A stretch of DNA of 8,725 nucleotides from Pseudomonadota bacterium (GTDB lineage: Bacteria; Pseudomonadota; Alphaproteobacteria; Rhizobiales; Hyphomicrobiaceae): assembly GCA_023405815.1 (NCBI GenBank), contig JAEXXM010000004.1, positions 1 through 8,725 on the forward strand. Reading direction: 5' to 3'. The position numbers were made by a program, and so were the translations under genes. The notes under the pieces are model-generated. The model was not told the DNA's origin, did no database searches, and saw nothing but the letters and a program-made list of their open reading frames with translations. Shown here piece by piece: positions 1 through 7,119 of the stretch. Position 1 is the first letter of the stretch, and each line of letters opens with the position of its first letter.

Positions 1-494
1 GGGTGCATGAAGTCGCCGATGGCGGAGCCTTCGCGCAGGAACTCGGGGTTGGAGCAGACGGCGAAGTCGGCGTCAGGGCGGGCGGCGCGCAGACGGCGCT
101 CGATCTCGCGGCTGGTGCCGACGGGGACGGTCGACTTCGTCACGATGACGGTGAAGCCGGAAAGGTGCGGGGCGATTTCCTCGACGGCCGCGTAGACGTA
201 GGAGAGGTCGGCGTAGCCGTCGCCGCGGCGCATGGGCGTGCCGACGGCGAGAAGGATGACGTCGGCGTTCCTGGAGGCGGCGCCGAGGTCGTCGGAGAAG
301 ATGAGGCGGCCGGCGCCCATGTTCCGCTGCAGCAGGTCGTCGAGGCCCGGCTCGTAGATGGGCGACTTCCCGCTCTTCATCTCCGCGAGGCGCTGCGGGT
401 CCTTGTCGACGCAGGTGACGGTCCAGCCGAACTCGGAGAAGCACGCCGCCGACACGAGGCCGACATAGCCGGCGCCAACCATGCAGATGTTCAC
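1..494 (-). CDS. ugd: UDP-glucose 6-dehydrogenase, N-terminal part (gene runs off left edge)
   Basis: The enzyme oxidises UDP-glucose to UDP-glucuronate in the cytoplasm with two NAD+, supplying acidic sugar for surface polysaccharides. Only 164 residues are in the window; the family is usually about 430-450. Visible features are the Rossmann dinucleotide loop GAGYVGL (residues 7-13), an acidic residue after the second strand (VD, 29-30) expected to bind the NAD ribose, GTP (85-87), STVPVGT (121-127), and the family block NPEFLREG (149-156). The catalytic Cys and the UDP-binding domain lie outside the window. I chose the GTG at 492-494 because it puts the glycine loop at the usual distance from the N-terminus and has a good ribosome site at 499-503; the next ATG (480-482) would cut into the Rossmann strand. 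It lies downstream of manC on the same strand, so the pair could be co-transcribed. The family call is secure; the exact start is slightly less so. Confidence 0.94.
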   Translation of the reverse strand, partial: MNICMVGAGYVGLVSAACFSEFGWTVTCVDKDPQRLAEMKSGKSPIYEPGLDDLLQRNMGAGRLIFSDDLGAASRNADVILLAVGTPMRRGDGYADLSYVYAAVEEIAPHLSGFTVIVTKSTVPVGTSREIERRLRAARPDADFAVCSNPEFLREGSAIGDFMH

Positions 495-498
495 GTCG

Positions 499-503
499 TC
501 CTC
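499..503 (-). promoter_or_regulatory. Ribosome binding site for ugd
   Basis: On the minus strand the sequence reads GAGGA, followed by four bases (CGAC) and the GTG codon at 494-492. This supports the GTG start over the internal ATG at 480-482, which lies after the first strand of the Rossmann fold. Confidence 0.6.
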
Positions 504-562
504 GATTCGAAGTGGAAGCCAGCGGCCCAGATCAAGGTCAGCCGTCCGGCGACCCACATGCC

Positions 563-590
563 TCTATACACGCCCGCAATGGCCCGCCAA
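563..590 (-). promoter_or_regulatory. Possible sigma-70-type promoter for ugd
   Basis: Read on the minus strand, TTGGCG (590-585) and TATAGA (568-563) are separated by 16 bp. Each hexamer matches 4 of 6 bases of the general consensus. Initiation would fall near 556, leaving a leader of about 60 nt before the GTG. The -35 element sits partly inside the hairpin at 581-599. It is a weak match found by eye, so the gene could equally be read through from manC. Confidence 0.27.
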
Positions 591-599
591 GAGCGGGCC
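581..599 (-). terminator. Perfect GC-rich hairpin between manC and ugd (terminator candidate)
   Basis: GGCCCGC (581-587) and GCGGGCC (593-599) form a perfect 7-bp stem around a 5-base loop. It lies about 50 nt downstream of the manC stop and about 90 nt upstream of the ugd start. No T-run follows in the minus-strand direction (the next bases are ATTGCGGG), so it is not a textbook intrinsic terminator. It could be an attenuating or mRNA-processing hairpin, or chance in GC-rich DNA. Confidence 0.3.
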
Positions 600-648
600 G
601 CGCCATCGGCCCACAACATATCGCGACCGGCTACCCATTCCCCGGGCG

Positions 649-2073
649 CTAGCGGGTCTCGTCCGGCGCTCGGCGATAGACATCCTCGCTGCGGATGATG
701 TCATCCTCGCCCAGGTAGCTGCCGATCTGCACCTCGATCAGCTCCAGCGGAACCTTGCCGGGGTTCTCGAGCCGGTGCCATTGCGTCGCGGTGATGTAGA
801 CGCTCTCGTTTTCCTGCACGAGCTTGGCGGTATCGCCGACCGTCACCTTGGCGGTTCCGCGCACGACCACCCAGTGCTCGGAGCGATGATGATGCATTTG
901 CATCGAGAGCTGACCGCCAGGATTCACGTGCAGAAGCTTCACCTGGAATCGCGACCCGGTGCTCAACGACTCGAAGAAGCCCCACGGCCGATGGCTGCGG
1001 ACGTGCTGGGCATACTCCTTGCGGTTGAGCTCCTTCAGGCGAGCGACTAGACCGGAGACTTCCTGGGCGCGCTCCTGATCGGCCACGAGAAGAGCGTCGG
1101 GCGTGTCGACGATGACGATGCCATCGAGCCCGATGGTGGCGACGAGCGAACGCTCCGAGTGCACGAGGCAGTTCTTGGTGTCGACGAGGATGGCATCACC
1201 CTCGATGGCGTTGTTCGATTCATCGCAGGGCGCGGCCTCGCGCAGCGCCGACCACGAGCCGATGTCGCTCCAGCCGACATCGATGGGCACCATCGCCGCC
1301 ATCTTGGTCTTCTCCATGACGGCATAGTCGATGGAGATGTTGGGCGAGCGCGCGAAGGCCGCGTGCTCGAGGCGCAAGAAGCCAAGATCCTGGCTGGCGT
1401 TTGCAAGCGCGGCGCGGGCAGCATCGAGGATATCTGGAGCGAGCTGCTCCAGCTCGGCCAGGAAGGTGGCGGCATGCAGCACGAATATGCCGCTGTTCCA
1501 AAAGTAGTTTCCTTCGGACAAGTACTTCGCCGCCGTGGTCGCATTGGGCTTTTCGGCGAAGGCATCGACGGCAAAGGCGCCGCCGTCGATCGGGGCGCCT
1601 TTGCGGATGTAGCCATAGCCCGTGTGCGGGCTCGTCGGCACAATGCCGAACAGGACCAGCTTGCCGCTTGCCGCGATGGCTGCCGCCCGCTGCAGTGCCG
1701 ATACGAACGCCGCGCCATCCTTCACCAGGTGATCGGACGGCATGACGGCGATTACGGCGTCCGGCGATTTGGCGACGGCCGCCAGTGCGGCAACCGCGAC
1801 GGCGGCGGCGGTGTTGCGCGCGACCGGCTCCAAGATGATCGCCTGCGGCTCGATGGCGGCGCGCGAAAGCTCCTCGCGCACCAGGAATCGATGGTCGCCG
1901 TTGCAGACGATGATCGGTGCCTCAAACCCCGGATAGGCGATCCGGCGCAAAGTGGCGCCGAGGAGGCTGTCCTGCCCGCTGAAGAAACGAAGGAACTGCT
2001 TGGGGTACATGGCCCGCGACAGCGGCCAGAGGCGCGTGCCAGATCCGCCGGAAAGGATCACAGGAATGATCAT
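649..2073 (-). CDS. manC: Mannose-1-phosphate guanylyltransferase / mannose-6-phosphate isomerase (bifunctional)
   Basis: This cytoplasmic type II PMI-GMP enzyme has two activities. The C-terminal part interconverts fructose-6-P and mannose-6-P; the N-terminal part makes GDP-mannose from mannose-1-P and GTP. The 474 residues match the family length. The nucleotidyltransferase domain shows GGSGTRLWPLSR (9-20) followed by PKQ (24-26), the pyrophosphorylase signature. It also shows FAEKP (172-176, sugar-phosphate site), WNSGIF (192-197), and VGWSDIGSW (266-274). The cupin isomerase domain follows RPWG (362-365), with metal-ligand-type residues in QMHHHRSEH (392-400) and the conserved tail GEDDIIRSEDVYRR (455-468). 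The ATG at 2071-2073 has GAGGAA at 2084-2079, six bases (CTTGCA region) upstream, and the protein begins right at the first strand of the fold. It ends in TAG at 649-651. A phosphomannomutase is also needed for the pathway and is not in the window. Family names vary (manC, algA, cpsB, xanB). Confidence 0.96.
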   Translation of the reverse strand: MIIPVILSGGSGTRLWPLSRAMYPKQFLRFFSGQDSLLGATLRRIAYPGFEAPIIVCNGDHRFLVREELSRAAIEPQAIILEPVARNTAAAVAVAALAAVAKSPDAVIAVMPSDHLVKDGAAFVSALQRAAAIAASGKLVLFGIVPTSPHTGYGYIRKGAPIDGGAFAVDAFAEKPNATTAAKYLSEGNYFWNSGIFVLHAATFLAELEQLAPDILDAARAALANASQDLGFLRLEHAAFARSPNISIDYAVMEKTKMAAMVPIDVGWSDIGSWSALREAAPCDESNNAIEGDAILVDTKNCLVHSERSLVATIGLDGIVIVDTPDALLVADQERAQEVSGLVARLKELNRKEYAQHVRSHRPWGFFESLSTGSRFQVKLLHVNPGGQLSMQMHHHRSEHWVVVRGTAKVTVGDTAKLVQENESVYITATQWHRLENPGKVPLELIEVQIGSYLGEDDIIRSEDVYRRAPDETR

Positions 2074-2544
2074 GCAAGTTCCTCAGATTGGCTATTCAAA
2101 GGGAGCCTCGCTGTCGCAAGCAACGCTGGTCATGGGAGTAGCAGCGCGGCAAGGGATGGTCGAACGCCAATTCGCCGCGATGTACAGCTTGCTGCGGGGG
2201 AGCGCACCTGTCGAGGCCGGCGCCCCGAATCACTCGCGACCTGGGTAAAGACCTCATCGAGCTCTCGGATCGGGTGACGGCGCGACCCGCAACTGGGCAT
2301 TTTCCGCCAAAAACAATGGCATCAATACCAGAAGCGACGACAGAGAATGGGTGTCAATCGACCGGGCGTTGACCGAATATTGGGAAACGAACCACATTCT
2401 GTGCCTTGGCCTGCCCGCGCGTACGGCGGCCCACGCCATTATGCCAAGCGGGTTGTCGCCATTGCCCGTATTCTTGGAGCATAGTGAATTCCTTAGTCGC
2501 GCGTCCTAGCCTCCACGCGTCGATGCCACCGGGGTTCCTCATCT
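2074..2544. other. Gene-free divergent intergenic region between manC and the efflux operon
   Basis: These 471 bp separate two divergently transcribed units, so promoters for both should lie here. I found no open reading frame with a credible start, ribosome site and protein-like composition. A TTGACC at 2369-2374 on the plus strand is the best -35-like hexamer, but no good -10 follows at 16-18 bp. A small A/T-rich patch (about 2298-2330) stands out from the GC-rich surroundings and includes the imperfect palindrome TGGCATCAATACCA (2317-2330, 5 of 7 symmetric pairs). No intrinsic terminator or repeat is visible. The adaptor gene has no strong Shine-Dalgarno sequence at its start. Confidence 0.6.
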
Positions 2545-3723
2545 ATGCGCGCCAACCCACTCTTGCTCCTTGGGGCACTCGCTGCCAGCGGCTGCATCCT
2601 CTCAGGCTGCGGCGACCGAAACACCTATCAGCCCCCTCCTCCCGCCGAGGTAACAGTCGCCAAGCCGGAGCAGCGCAAGGTCACGTTGTATATGGAGGTG
2701 ACGGGCACGACGGCAGCCTACAACCGCGTCGATCTCGTCGCCCGCGTGCAGGGCTTCCTCGAGAAGGTCGGCTACAAGGACGGCGCCGAGGTCAAGAAGG
2801 GCGACCTTCTCTTCCAGATCGACAAGAAGGACTACGAGATCCAGCTGCAGATCGCGCAGGCGACGCAGGCACAACAGGAAGCCCTGCTGATCCAGGCCGA
2901 CGCGGACCTGAAGCGCAAGCAGGACCTCGTGAAGACATCCGCGGTTTCGATCGCGCAAGTGGACGATTCACGCGCCAAGCGCGATTCCACGGAGGCGGCG
3001 CTGCTGCAGGCCAAGGGCCAGGTCGCGCAGGCGCAGCGCAACCTCGACTATACGACCATCCTCGCCCCGTTCGACGGCACGGTCTCGGCGCGCCTCGTCG
3101 ATCCAGGCGCGATGGTCGGTGCCGGCGAGCCGACGAAGCTGGCGACGATCGTGCAGCAGAAGCCGATCTACGTGAAGTTCAACATCGATGAGCAGCAAGT
3201 GCTCTCAGTGCGGGAGCGCCTGCGCGAGGCGGGTGTGACGCTGAAGGATATCGGGCCGGTGCCGGTGGGGATCGGGGTGCAGACCGAGCAGGGCTATCCG
3301 CACACGGGCACGCTCGACTATGTGGCGCCGGAAGTCGATGCCAGCACCGGCACGCTTGCCGGGCGCGCCGTCTTCGACAACAAGGACAACATCTTCACCC
3401 CGGGCCTGTTCGTGCGGGTGCGCATCCCCAAGCAGCTCGACGTCCCATCGCTGCTCGTTCCCGATCTCGCACTCGGCACGAGCCAGGAAGGACGGTACGT
3501 CCTGCTCGTCAACGACAAGAACGTCGTCGAGCAGCGCGTGGTGGAGATCGGCGAGCTCGTCGACGGCGGTCTGCGCATCATCAAGAGCGGCCTCAAGCCG
3601 GATGAGCGCGTCATAGTCGGCGGACTGATGCGGGCGCTGCCCGGCAATACCGTCGCTCCGACCATGACCACGGCATCGGCAGCCGCCACGGAGGGCCAAG
3701 GCGCCGGGGCGGCCGACAAATGA
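2545..3723 (+). CDS. RND efflux periplasmic adaptor (membrane fusion protein), lipoprotein
   Basis: This protein is the periplasmic adaptor of an AcrA/MexA/MexE-type tripartite pump, linking the inner-membrane RND transporter to an outer-membrane channel. The N-terminus has a lipoprotein signal with lipobox LSGC, so Cys22 is the probable lipidated residue. A proline-rich linker follows (PPPPAE, 30-35). The first lipoyl half spans about 62-92 (GFLEKVGYKDGAEVKKGD), then a Gln/Ala-rich alpha-helical hairpin (about 96-168) and the second lipoyl half around LAPFDGTVSARLVDPGAMV (173-191). The beta-barrel is about 205-295, including YPHTGTLDYVAPEVDASTG and FTPGLFVRVRIP, and the membrane-proximal domain about 300-370. 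The Ala/Gly-rich tail (375-392) is low complexity. At 392 residues it has the usual length. An in-frame stop at 2494-2496, with no other start between it and 2545, fixes the ATG. The start lacks a clear Shine-Dalgarno sequence. Its stop overlaps the pump start as ATGA, which suggests translational coupling. Confidence 0.95.
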   Translation: MRANPLLLLGALAASGCILSGCGDRNTYQPPPPAEVTVAKPEQRKVTLYMEVTGTTAAYNRVDLVARVQGFLEKVGYKDGAEVKKGDLLFQIDKKDYEIQLQIAQATQAQQEALLIQADADLKRKQDLVKTSAVSIAQVDDSRAKRDSTEAALLQAKGQVAQAQRNLDYTTILAPFDGTVSARLVDPGAMVGAGEPTKLATIVQQKPIYVKFNIDEQQVLSVRERLREAGVTLKDIGPVPVGIGVQTEQGYPHTGTLDYVAPEVDASTGTLAGRAVFDNKDNIFTPGLFVRVRIPKQLDVPSLLVPDLALGTSQEGRYVLLVNDKNVVEQRVVEIGELVDGGLRIIKSGLKPDERVIVGGLMRALPGNTVAPTMTTASAAATEGQGAGAADK

Positions 3724-6700
3724 TCGCAAAGTTCTTCATCGACCGCCCGGTCCTCGCCAACGTCATCGCGCTGCTGATCGTGATCCTCGGCCTCGTCGCA
3801 CTGGCGCGGTTGCCGGTGTCGCAATATCCGGACGTCACCCCGCCGACCGTGGTCGTGACAGCCCGCTATCCCGGCGCGACGGCCGCCACCGTGACGCGCG
3901 AAGTCGCATTGCCGATCGAGCAGAAGGTCAACGGCGTCGAGGGCATGATCTACATGTCCTCGCTATCGACGAGCGACGGGCAGTACACCCTCACAGTCAC
4001 GTTCAAGATCGGCACGGACGGCGACAAGGCGCAGATACTGGTCGAGAACCGGGTGTCGAGCGCACTCGCCTCGCTTCCCGACGCGGTGCAGAAGCAGGGC
4101 ATACAGACGAACAAGAAGTCGACCTCGATCCTCGAGATCGTCGCGCTCACCTCGCCCGACGGACGCTTCGACAGCCTGTTCCTGTCGAACTACGCGACCA
4201 TAAATCTCGTCGACGAGCTTGCGCGCATCGATGGCGTCGGCAGCGTCTCGGTGTTCGGCGCCGGGCAGTACGCAATCCGCATCTGGCTCGACCCGCAGAA
4301 ATTGCAGGTGCGCGGCCTGGTGCCGAAGGACGTGATCGATGCCGTCAACCTGCAGAGCCGTTCCACCAGTGCCGGCCAGGTCGGCCTGCCGCCGGTGCCG
4401 CAGGGGCAGGCTTTCCAGTACTCCATCAACGTGCACGGCAAGCTCGACGATGTCTCCGAGTTCGAAAACATCATCGTCAAGACCGACACGGGCGGGCGTA
4501 TCACACGGTTGAAAGACGTGGCGCGGGTCGAGCTCGGGGCACAGACGTACAGCCAGACCTTCAAGCTCGACGGCAAGCCGTCGGCCGGCGTCGCCATCTT
4601 CCAGCTCCCCGATGCCAATGCCCTCGATGTGGCCAATCGCGTCGAGGAGCGGATGAACGAGCTCGCCAAGGCGTTCCCAGAGGGGATGACCTGGCTCATT
4701 CCATTCGACACGACGAAGTTCGTCGAATCGGCGGTCAACGACGTCTATCACACGCTCGTAGAGGCCGCGCTCCTGGTGCTCGTCGTCATCCTGGTCTTCC
4801 TGCAGGACTGGCGGGCGACGCTCGTGCCGGCGACGACGGTGCCCGTCACCATCATCGGCGCGTTCGCGGCGATGGCGATGCTCGGCTTCACGGTCAACCT
4901 ATCGACGCTGTTCGCGATCATCCTCGCCATCGGCATCGTGGTCGACGATGCCATCATCGTCGTCGAGGGTGCGGCTAAGCACATCGAGCATGGACTGACG
5001 CCGCACGATGCATCGGTGAAGGCTATGGATGAGCTGCTGGGGCCGATCATCGGCATCACGCTCGTTCTGATGGCCGTGTTCGTGCCAGCGGCGTTTCTTC
5101 CCGGCCTCTCGGGGCAGATGTATCGCCAGTTCGCCCTCGTCATCGCCGCGACGGCGCTCATCTCGGCGATCAACGCCATGACGCTGAAGCCGACGCAGTG
5201 CGCGCTGTGGCTGCGTCCTGTAACGCCGCCGGAGAAGCGCAACATCTTCGCGCGCGGATTCAACTACGTCTACGACAAGCTGGAGCACGCCTACACGGGT
5301 ATGGTCGCGCGCATGGTACGCCACGCAGGCATCATGGCGTTGGTCGTTGCCGGCCTCGTCGCGCTGGCCGTTTGGAGCCTCTCCCGCGTGCCGACCGGCT
5401 TCCTGCCGATCGAGGACCAGGGCTATTTTCTCGCCGTGGTGCAGCTTCCGGAGGGTGCATCGCTCGAGCGCACGACGCGAGCACTCGACGATCTCACCAC
5501 GCGACTGAAGCAGCAGCCGGGGGTCGACAAGGTCGTCGCCATCGGCGGCATCGCGGCCCTCAACGACAGCGCCAGCCTCTCGAACGCCGGCGTCGCCTAC
5601 GTCATCCTCAAGGACTGGGACGAGCGCGGCAAAGGCGAGGACCTGCTCGGCATGTATCTCGGCCTCTCGGCGCGGGTGAAGGACATTCCGGACGGGACTG
5701 CGCTCGTCATCCCGCCGCCGGCAATCCAGGGCATCGGCAATACCGCGGGCGCGACGATGAAGGTCGAGTTGCGCGACGGCTCGTTCGACTACGCCAAGCT
5801 GCAGCGGCTCGCGCAGGCCATCACCAGCCGGGCATCCGACCAGTCGATGGTCCAGTCGGCGACCAACGTCTTCCTCGCGGATGCGCCGCAGATCAACGTC
5901 AACATCGACCGCGTGAAGGCGGAGACGCTCGGGGTGCCGCTCGGCAATGCGCTCGACGCGCTGTCGACCTACATCGGCTCGAGCTACATCGGGCAGTTCA
6001 ACAAGTTCGGGCGCGTGTTCCAGATCTACGTGCAGGCGGACGCCGCGGCGCGCATCAACCCGGAGAGCCTGCAGTACCTGCAGGTGCGCAACACCGACGG
6101 CAACATGGTGCCACTGGGAACGCTGGCACAGATCGAGACCGTCGCAGGGCCCTCGGTCATCAGCCTCTATAACCTATATCCGGCAGCGACTGTCATCACC
6201 GCCACCGCACAGGGCTTCTCGTCCGGGCAGGGCATGAACCTCCTGGAGCAGATCGCGGCCGATACCTTGCCGCCCGGAGCCGGCTACGAGTGGACGGCGA
6301 TGTCGTACCAGGAGAAGGAGGTCGGCAATCAGATCTATCTGATCTACGGCCTCAGCCTCCTGCTCGTCTATCTCGTCCTCGCGGGACAGTACGAGAGCTG
6401 GCTTGCACCGGTGACGGTCATCGTCTCGGTGCCCCTGGCGCTGCTGGGCACGGCCGCCGCACTGCTCGCGCTCGGCGTCGGCAACAACCTCTACACGCAG
6501 ATCGGCCTCATCCTGCTGATCGCGCTGTCGAGCAAGAACGCGATCCTCATCGTCGAGTTCGCGCGCGAATTGCGCATCCGCGAGGGCAAGGACATTCTCG
6601 ACGCAGCGGTCGAGGCGGCGCGGTCGCGCTTCCGGCCGATCCTCATGACGTCGTTCGCCTTCATCCTCGGCGTGGTACCGCTGGTGCTCGCCTCGGGCGC

Positions 6701-6878
6701 CGGCGCCAACGCGCAGAAGTCGATCGGCATCGCGGTGCTGACCGGCATGCTCGGATCGACGCTGCTGACGGTGGTGTTCGTGCCGTCGGTGTTCGTCGTC
6801 GTGCAGCGCTTCGAGGAGTGGCGGGCGCGCCGGAAGGCTGCGAGGACCGGTGCTCCTGCCCCGGAGGGCGCTGCCTAA
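3720..6878 (+). CDS. RND family efflux transporter, HAE1 (AcrB/MexB/MexF-like) inner-membrane pump
   Basis: This protein is a proton-driven inner-membrane pump that exports drugs, solvents or other amphiphilic compounds from the periplasm and inner leaflet. The 1052 residues match the HAE1 family (about 1030-1060). The N-terminal FIDRPVLANVIALLIVILG is TM1. The first large periplasmic porter region begins at LPVSQYPDVTPPTVVV. TM2 is near residues 345-362, and TM4 carries GIVVDDAIIVVE with the Asp pair at 409-410. A second periplasmic loop starts after TM7 (VPTGFLPIEDQGYF). TM10 carries LSSKNAILIVEF with Lys939. Then comes RFRPILMTS, with Arg970 and Thr977. In AcrB the equivalents are Asp407/408, Lys940, Arg971 and Thr978, so the proton-relay set is intact. 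The start overlaps the adaptor stop (ATGA), and the gene ends in TAA. Substrate cannot be read from sequence. No outer-membrane channel or regulator gene is adjacent, so the pump probably uses a TolC/OprM-like protein encoded elsewhere. Confidence 0.97.
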   Translation: MIAKFFIDRPVLANVIALLIVILGLVALARLPVSQYPDVTPPTVVVTARYPGATAATVTREVALPIEQKVNGVEGMIYMSSLSTSDGQYTLTVTFKIGTDGDKAQILVENRVSSALASLPDAVQKQGIQTNKKSTSILEIVALTSPDGRFDSLFLSNYATINLVDELARIDGVGSVSVFGAGQYAIRIWLDPQKLQVRGLVPKDVIDAVNLQSRSTSAGQVGLPPVPQGQAFQYSINVHGKLDDVSEFENIIVKTDTGGRITRLKDVARVELGAQTYSQTFKLDGKPSAGVAIFQLPDANALDVANRVEERMNELAKAFPEGMTWLIPFDTTKFVESAVNDVYHTLVEAALLVLVVILVFLQDWRATLVPATTVPVTIIGAFAAMAMLGFTVNLSTLFAIILAIGIVVDDAIIVVEGAAKHIEHGLTPHDASVKAMDELLGPIIGITLVLMAVFVPAAFLPGLSGQMYRQFALVIAATALISAINAMTLKPTQCALWLRPVTPPEKRNIFARGFNYVYDKLEHAYTGMVARMVRHAGIMALVVAGLVALAVWSLSRVPTGFLPIEDQGYFLAVVQLPEGASLERTTRALDDLTTRLKQQPGVDKVVAIGGIAALNDSASLSNAGVAYVILKDWDERGKGEDLLGMYLGLSARVKDIPDGTALVIPPPAIQGIGNTAGATMKVELRDGSFDYAKLQRLAQAITSRASDQSMVQSATNVFLADAPQINVNIDRVKAETLGVPLGNALDALSTYIGSSYIGQFNKFGRVFQIYVQADAAARINPESLQYLQVRNTDGNMVPLGTLAQIETVAGPSVISLYNLYPAATVITATAQGFSSGQGMNLLEQIAADTLPPGAGYEWTAMSYQEKEVGNQIYLIYGLSLLLVYLVLAGQYESWLAPVTVIVSVPLALLGTAAALLALGVGNNLYTQIGLILLIALSSKNAILIVEFARELRIREGKDILDAAVEAARSRFRPILMTSFAFILGVVPLVLASGAGANAQKSIGIAVLTGMLGSTLLTVVFVPSVFVVVQRFEEWRARRKAARTGAPAPEGAA

Positions 6879-6948
6879 GCCAAGGCCGACGAGCCTGCCC
6901 GCCAGTGACAAGTCTCCTCAATTTCGAGGGAATATCGAACGCGGTTTT

Positions 6949-6978
6949 GGGTGGGATGTAAATTGTTGCATCTCACCC
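6949..6978 (+). terminator. Long hairpin after the efflux operon (terminator candidate)
   Basis: GGGTGGGATGTAA (6949-6961) pairs with TTGCATCTCACCC (6966-6978) around a 4-base loop (ATTG). The stem is 13 pairs with two G-U wobbles when read as plus-strand RNA, and it starts 70 bases after the pump stop codon. Position and strength fit transcription termination of the adaptor-pump mRNA. Only two T residues follow the stem, so it may need Rho, may protect the 3' end, or may be a binding palindrome instead. Confidence 0.5.
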
Positions 6979-7011
6979 TTCGCGTGCGCAAGGCACCGCA
7001 ACGCGCTGCGC

Positions 7012-7105
7012 CGGCTATCGATCACATCGAATAGCTGATCTCTCGCGTGCACCGCTTGATCGGTTGCTGACAGCAGCGCCGTATAGAACGTGCACATCGA
7101 AAAGC
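7012..7105 (+). promoter_or_regulatory. Repeat- and hairpin-bearing upstream region of the small secreted protein gene
   Basis: Three kinds of structure overlap here. A hairpin joins GCTATCGAT (7014-7022) to ATCGAATAGC (7026-7035) with a CAC loop and one bulged A. The 13-mer CACATCGAA-T/A-AGC occurs at 7023-7035 and 7093-7105, matching 12 of 13 bases. CGTGCAC occurs at 7046-7052 and again at 7089-7095, 43 bp apart. The distal 13-mer lies within the hairpin, and the proximal copy ends just before the ribosome site at 7108. These could be regulator binding sites flanking the promoter; no regulator can be named. Confidence 0.35.
7056..7087 (+). promoter_or_regulatory. Weak promoter candidate for the small secreted protein gene
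   Basis: TATAGA at 7082-7087 is the best -10-like hexamer upstream of the gene and would start transcription about 26 nt before the ATG. TTGATC at 7056-7061 is the nearest -35-like hexamer but is 20 bp away, longer than usual. An alternative sigma factor or an activator could explain the poor -35. Confidence 0.22.
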
Positions 7106-7107
7106 AC

Positions 7108-7112
7108 AGGAG
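7108..7112 (+). promoter_or_regulatory. Ribosome binding site for the small secreted protein
   Basis: AGGAG is followed by seven bases and the ATG at 7120. This is an ideal Shine-Dalgarno spacing. It selects this ATG over the in-frame ATG-like extension starting at 7090, which overlaps the repeat element and would put ten polar residues before the signal peptide. Confidence 0.75.
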
Positions 7113-7119
7113 TGAAACG

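Noticed and set aside
73..444. Minus-strand frame of 123 codons within the ugd segment
   Set aside because: It is Arg/Pro-rich low complexity. The true ugd frame on the same strand has clear Rossmann and NPEFLREG motifs.
2071..2248. Possible 59-codon plus-strand peptide starting at the manC start region
   Set aside because: There is no ribosome site, it overlaps the manC start and leader, and its composition is not protein-like enough to support it.
1159..2277. Long open frame on the plus strand opposite manC (372 codons)
   Set aside because: It is antisense to a well-matched enzyme gene, its product is Arg/Gly/His-rich with no motif, and it has no credible ribosome site. This is typical of GC-rich shadow frames.
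3963..4751. Minus-strand open frame opposite the pump gene (262 codons)
   Set aside because: It is the mirror of the pump coding frame with Asp/His/Arg/Leu-biased composition and no recognisable fold, so it is a shadow frame.
5198..6172. Plus-strand alternative frame inside the pump gene (324 codons)
   Set aside because: It overlaps an intact HAE1 pump in another frame and is Arg/Gly/Ala-rich without motifs.
6174..6911. Minus-strand open frame over the end of the pump gene (245 codons)
   Set aside because: The composition is dominated by Arg, Asp and His with no domain, and it has no promoter or ribosome site.
7090..7119. Longer N-terminus for the small secreted protein starting at 7090
   Set aside because: The codon there is GTG within a repeat element without a ribosome site, and the extra ten polar residues would precede a normal signal peptide. 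AGGAG at 7108 points to the ATG at 7120.
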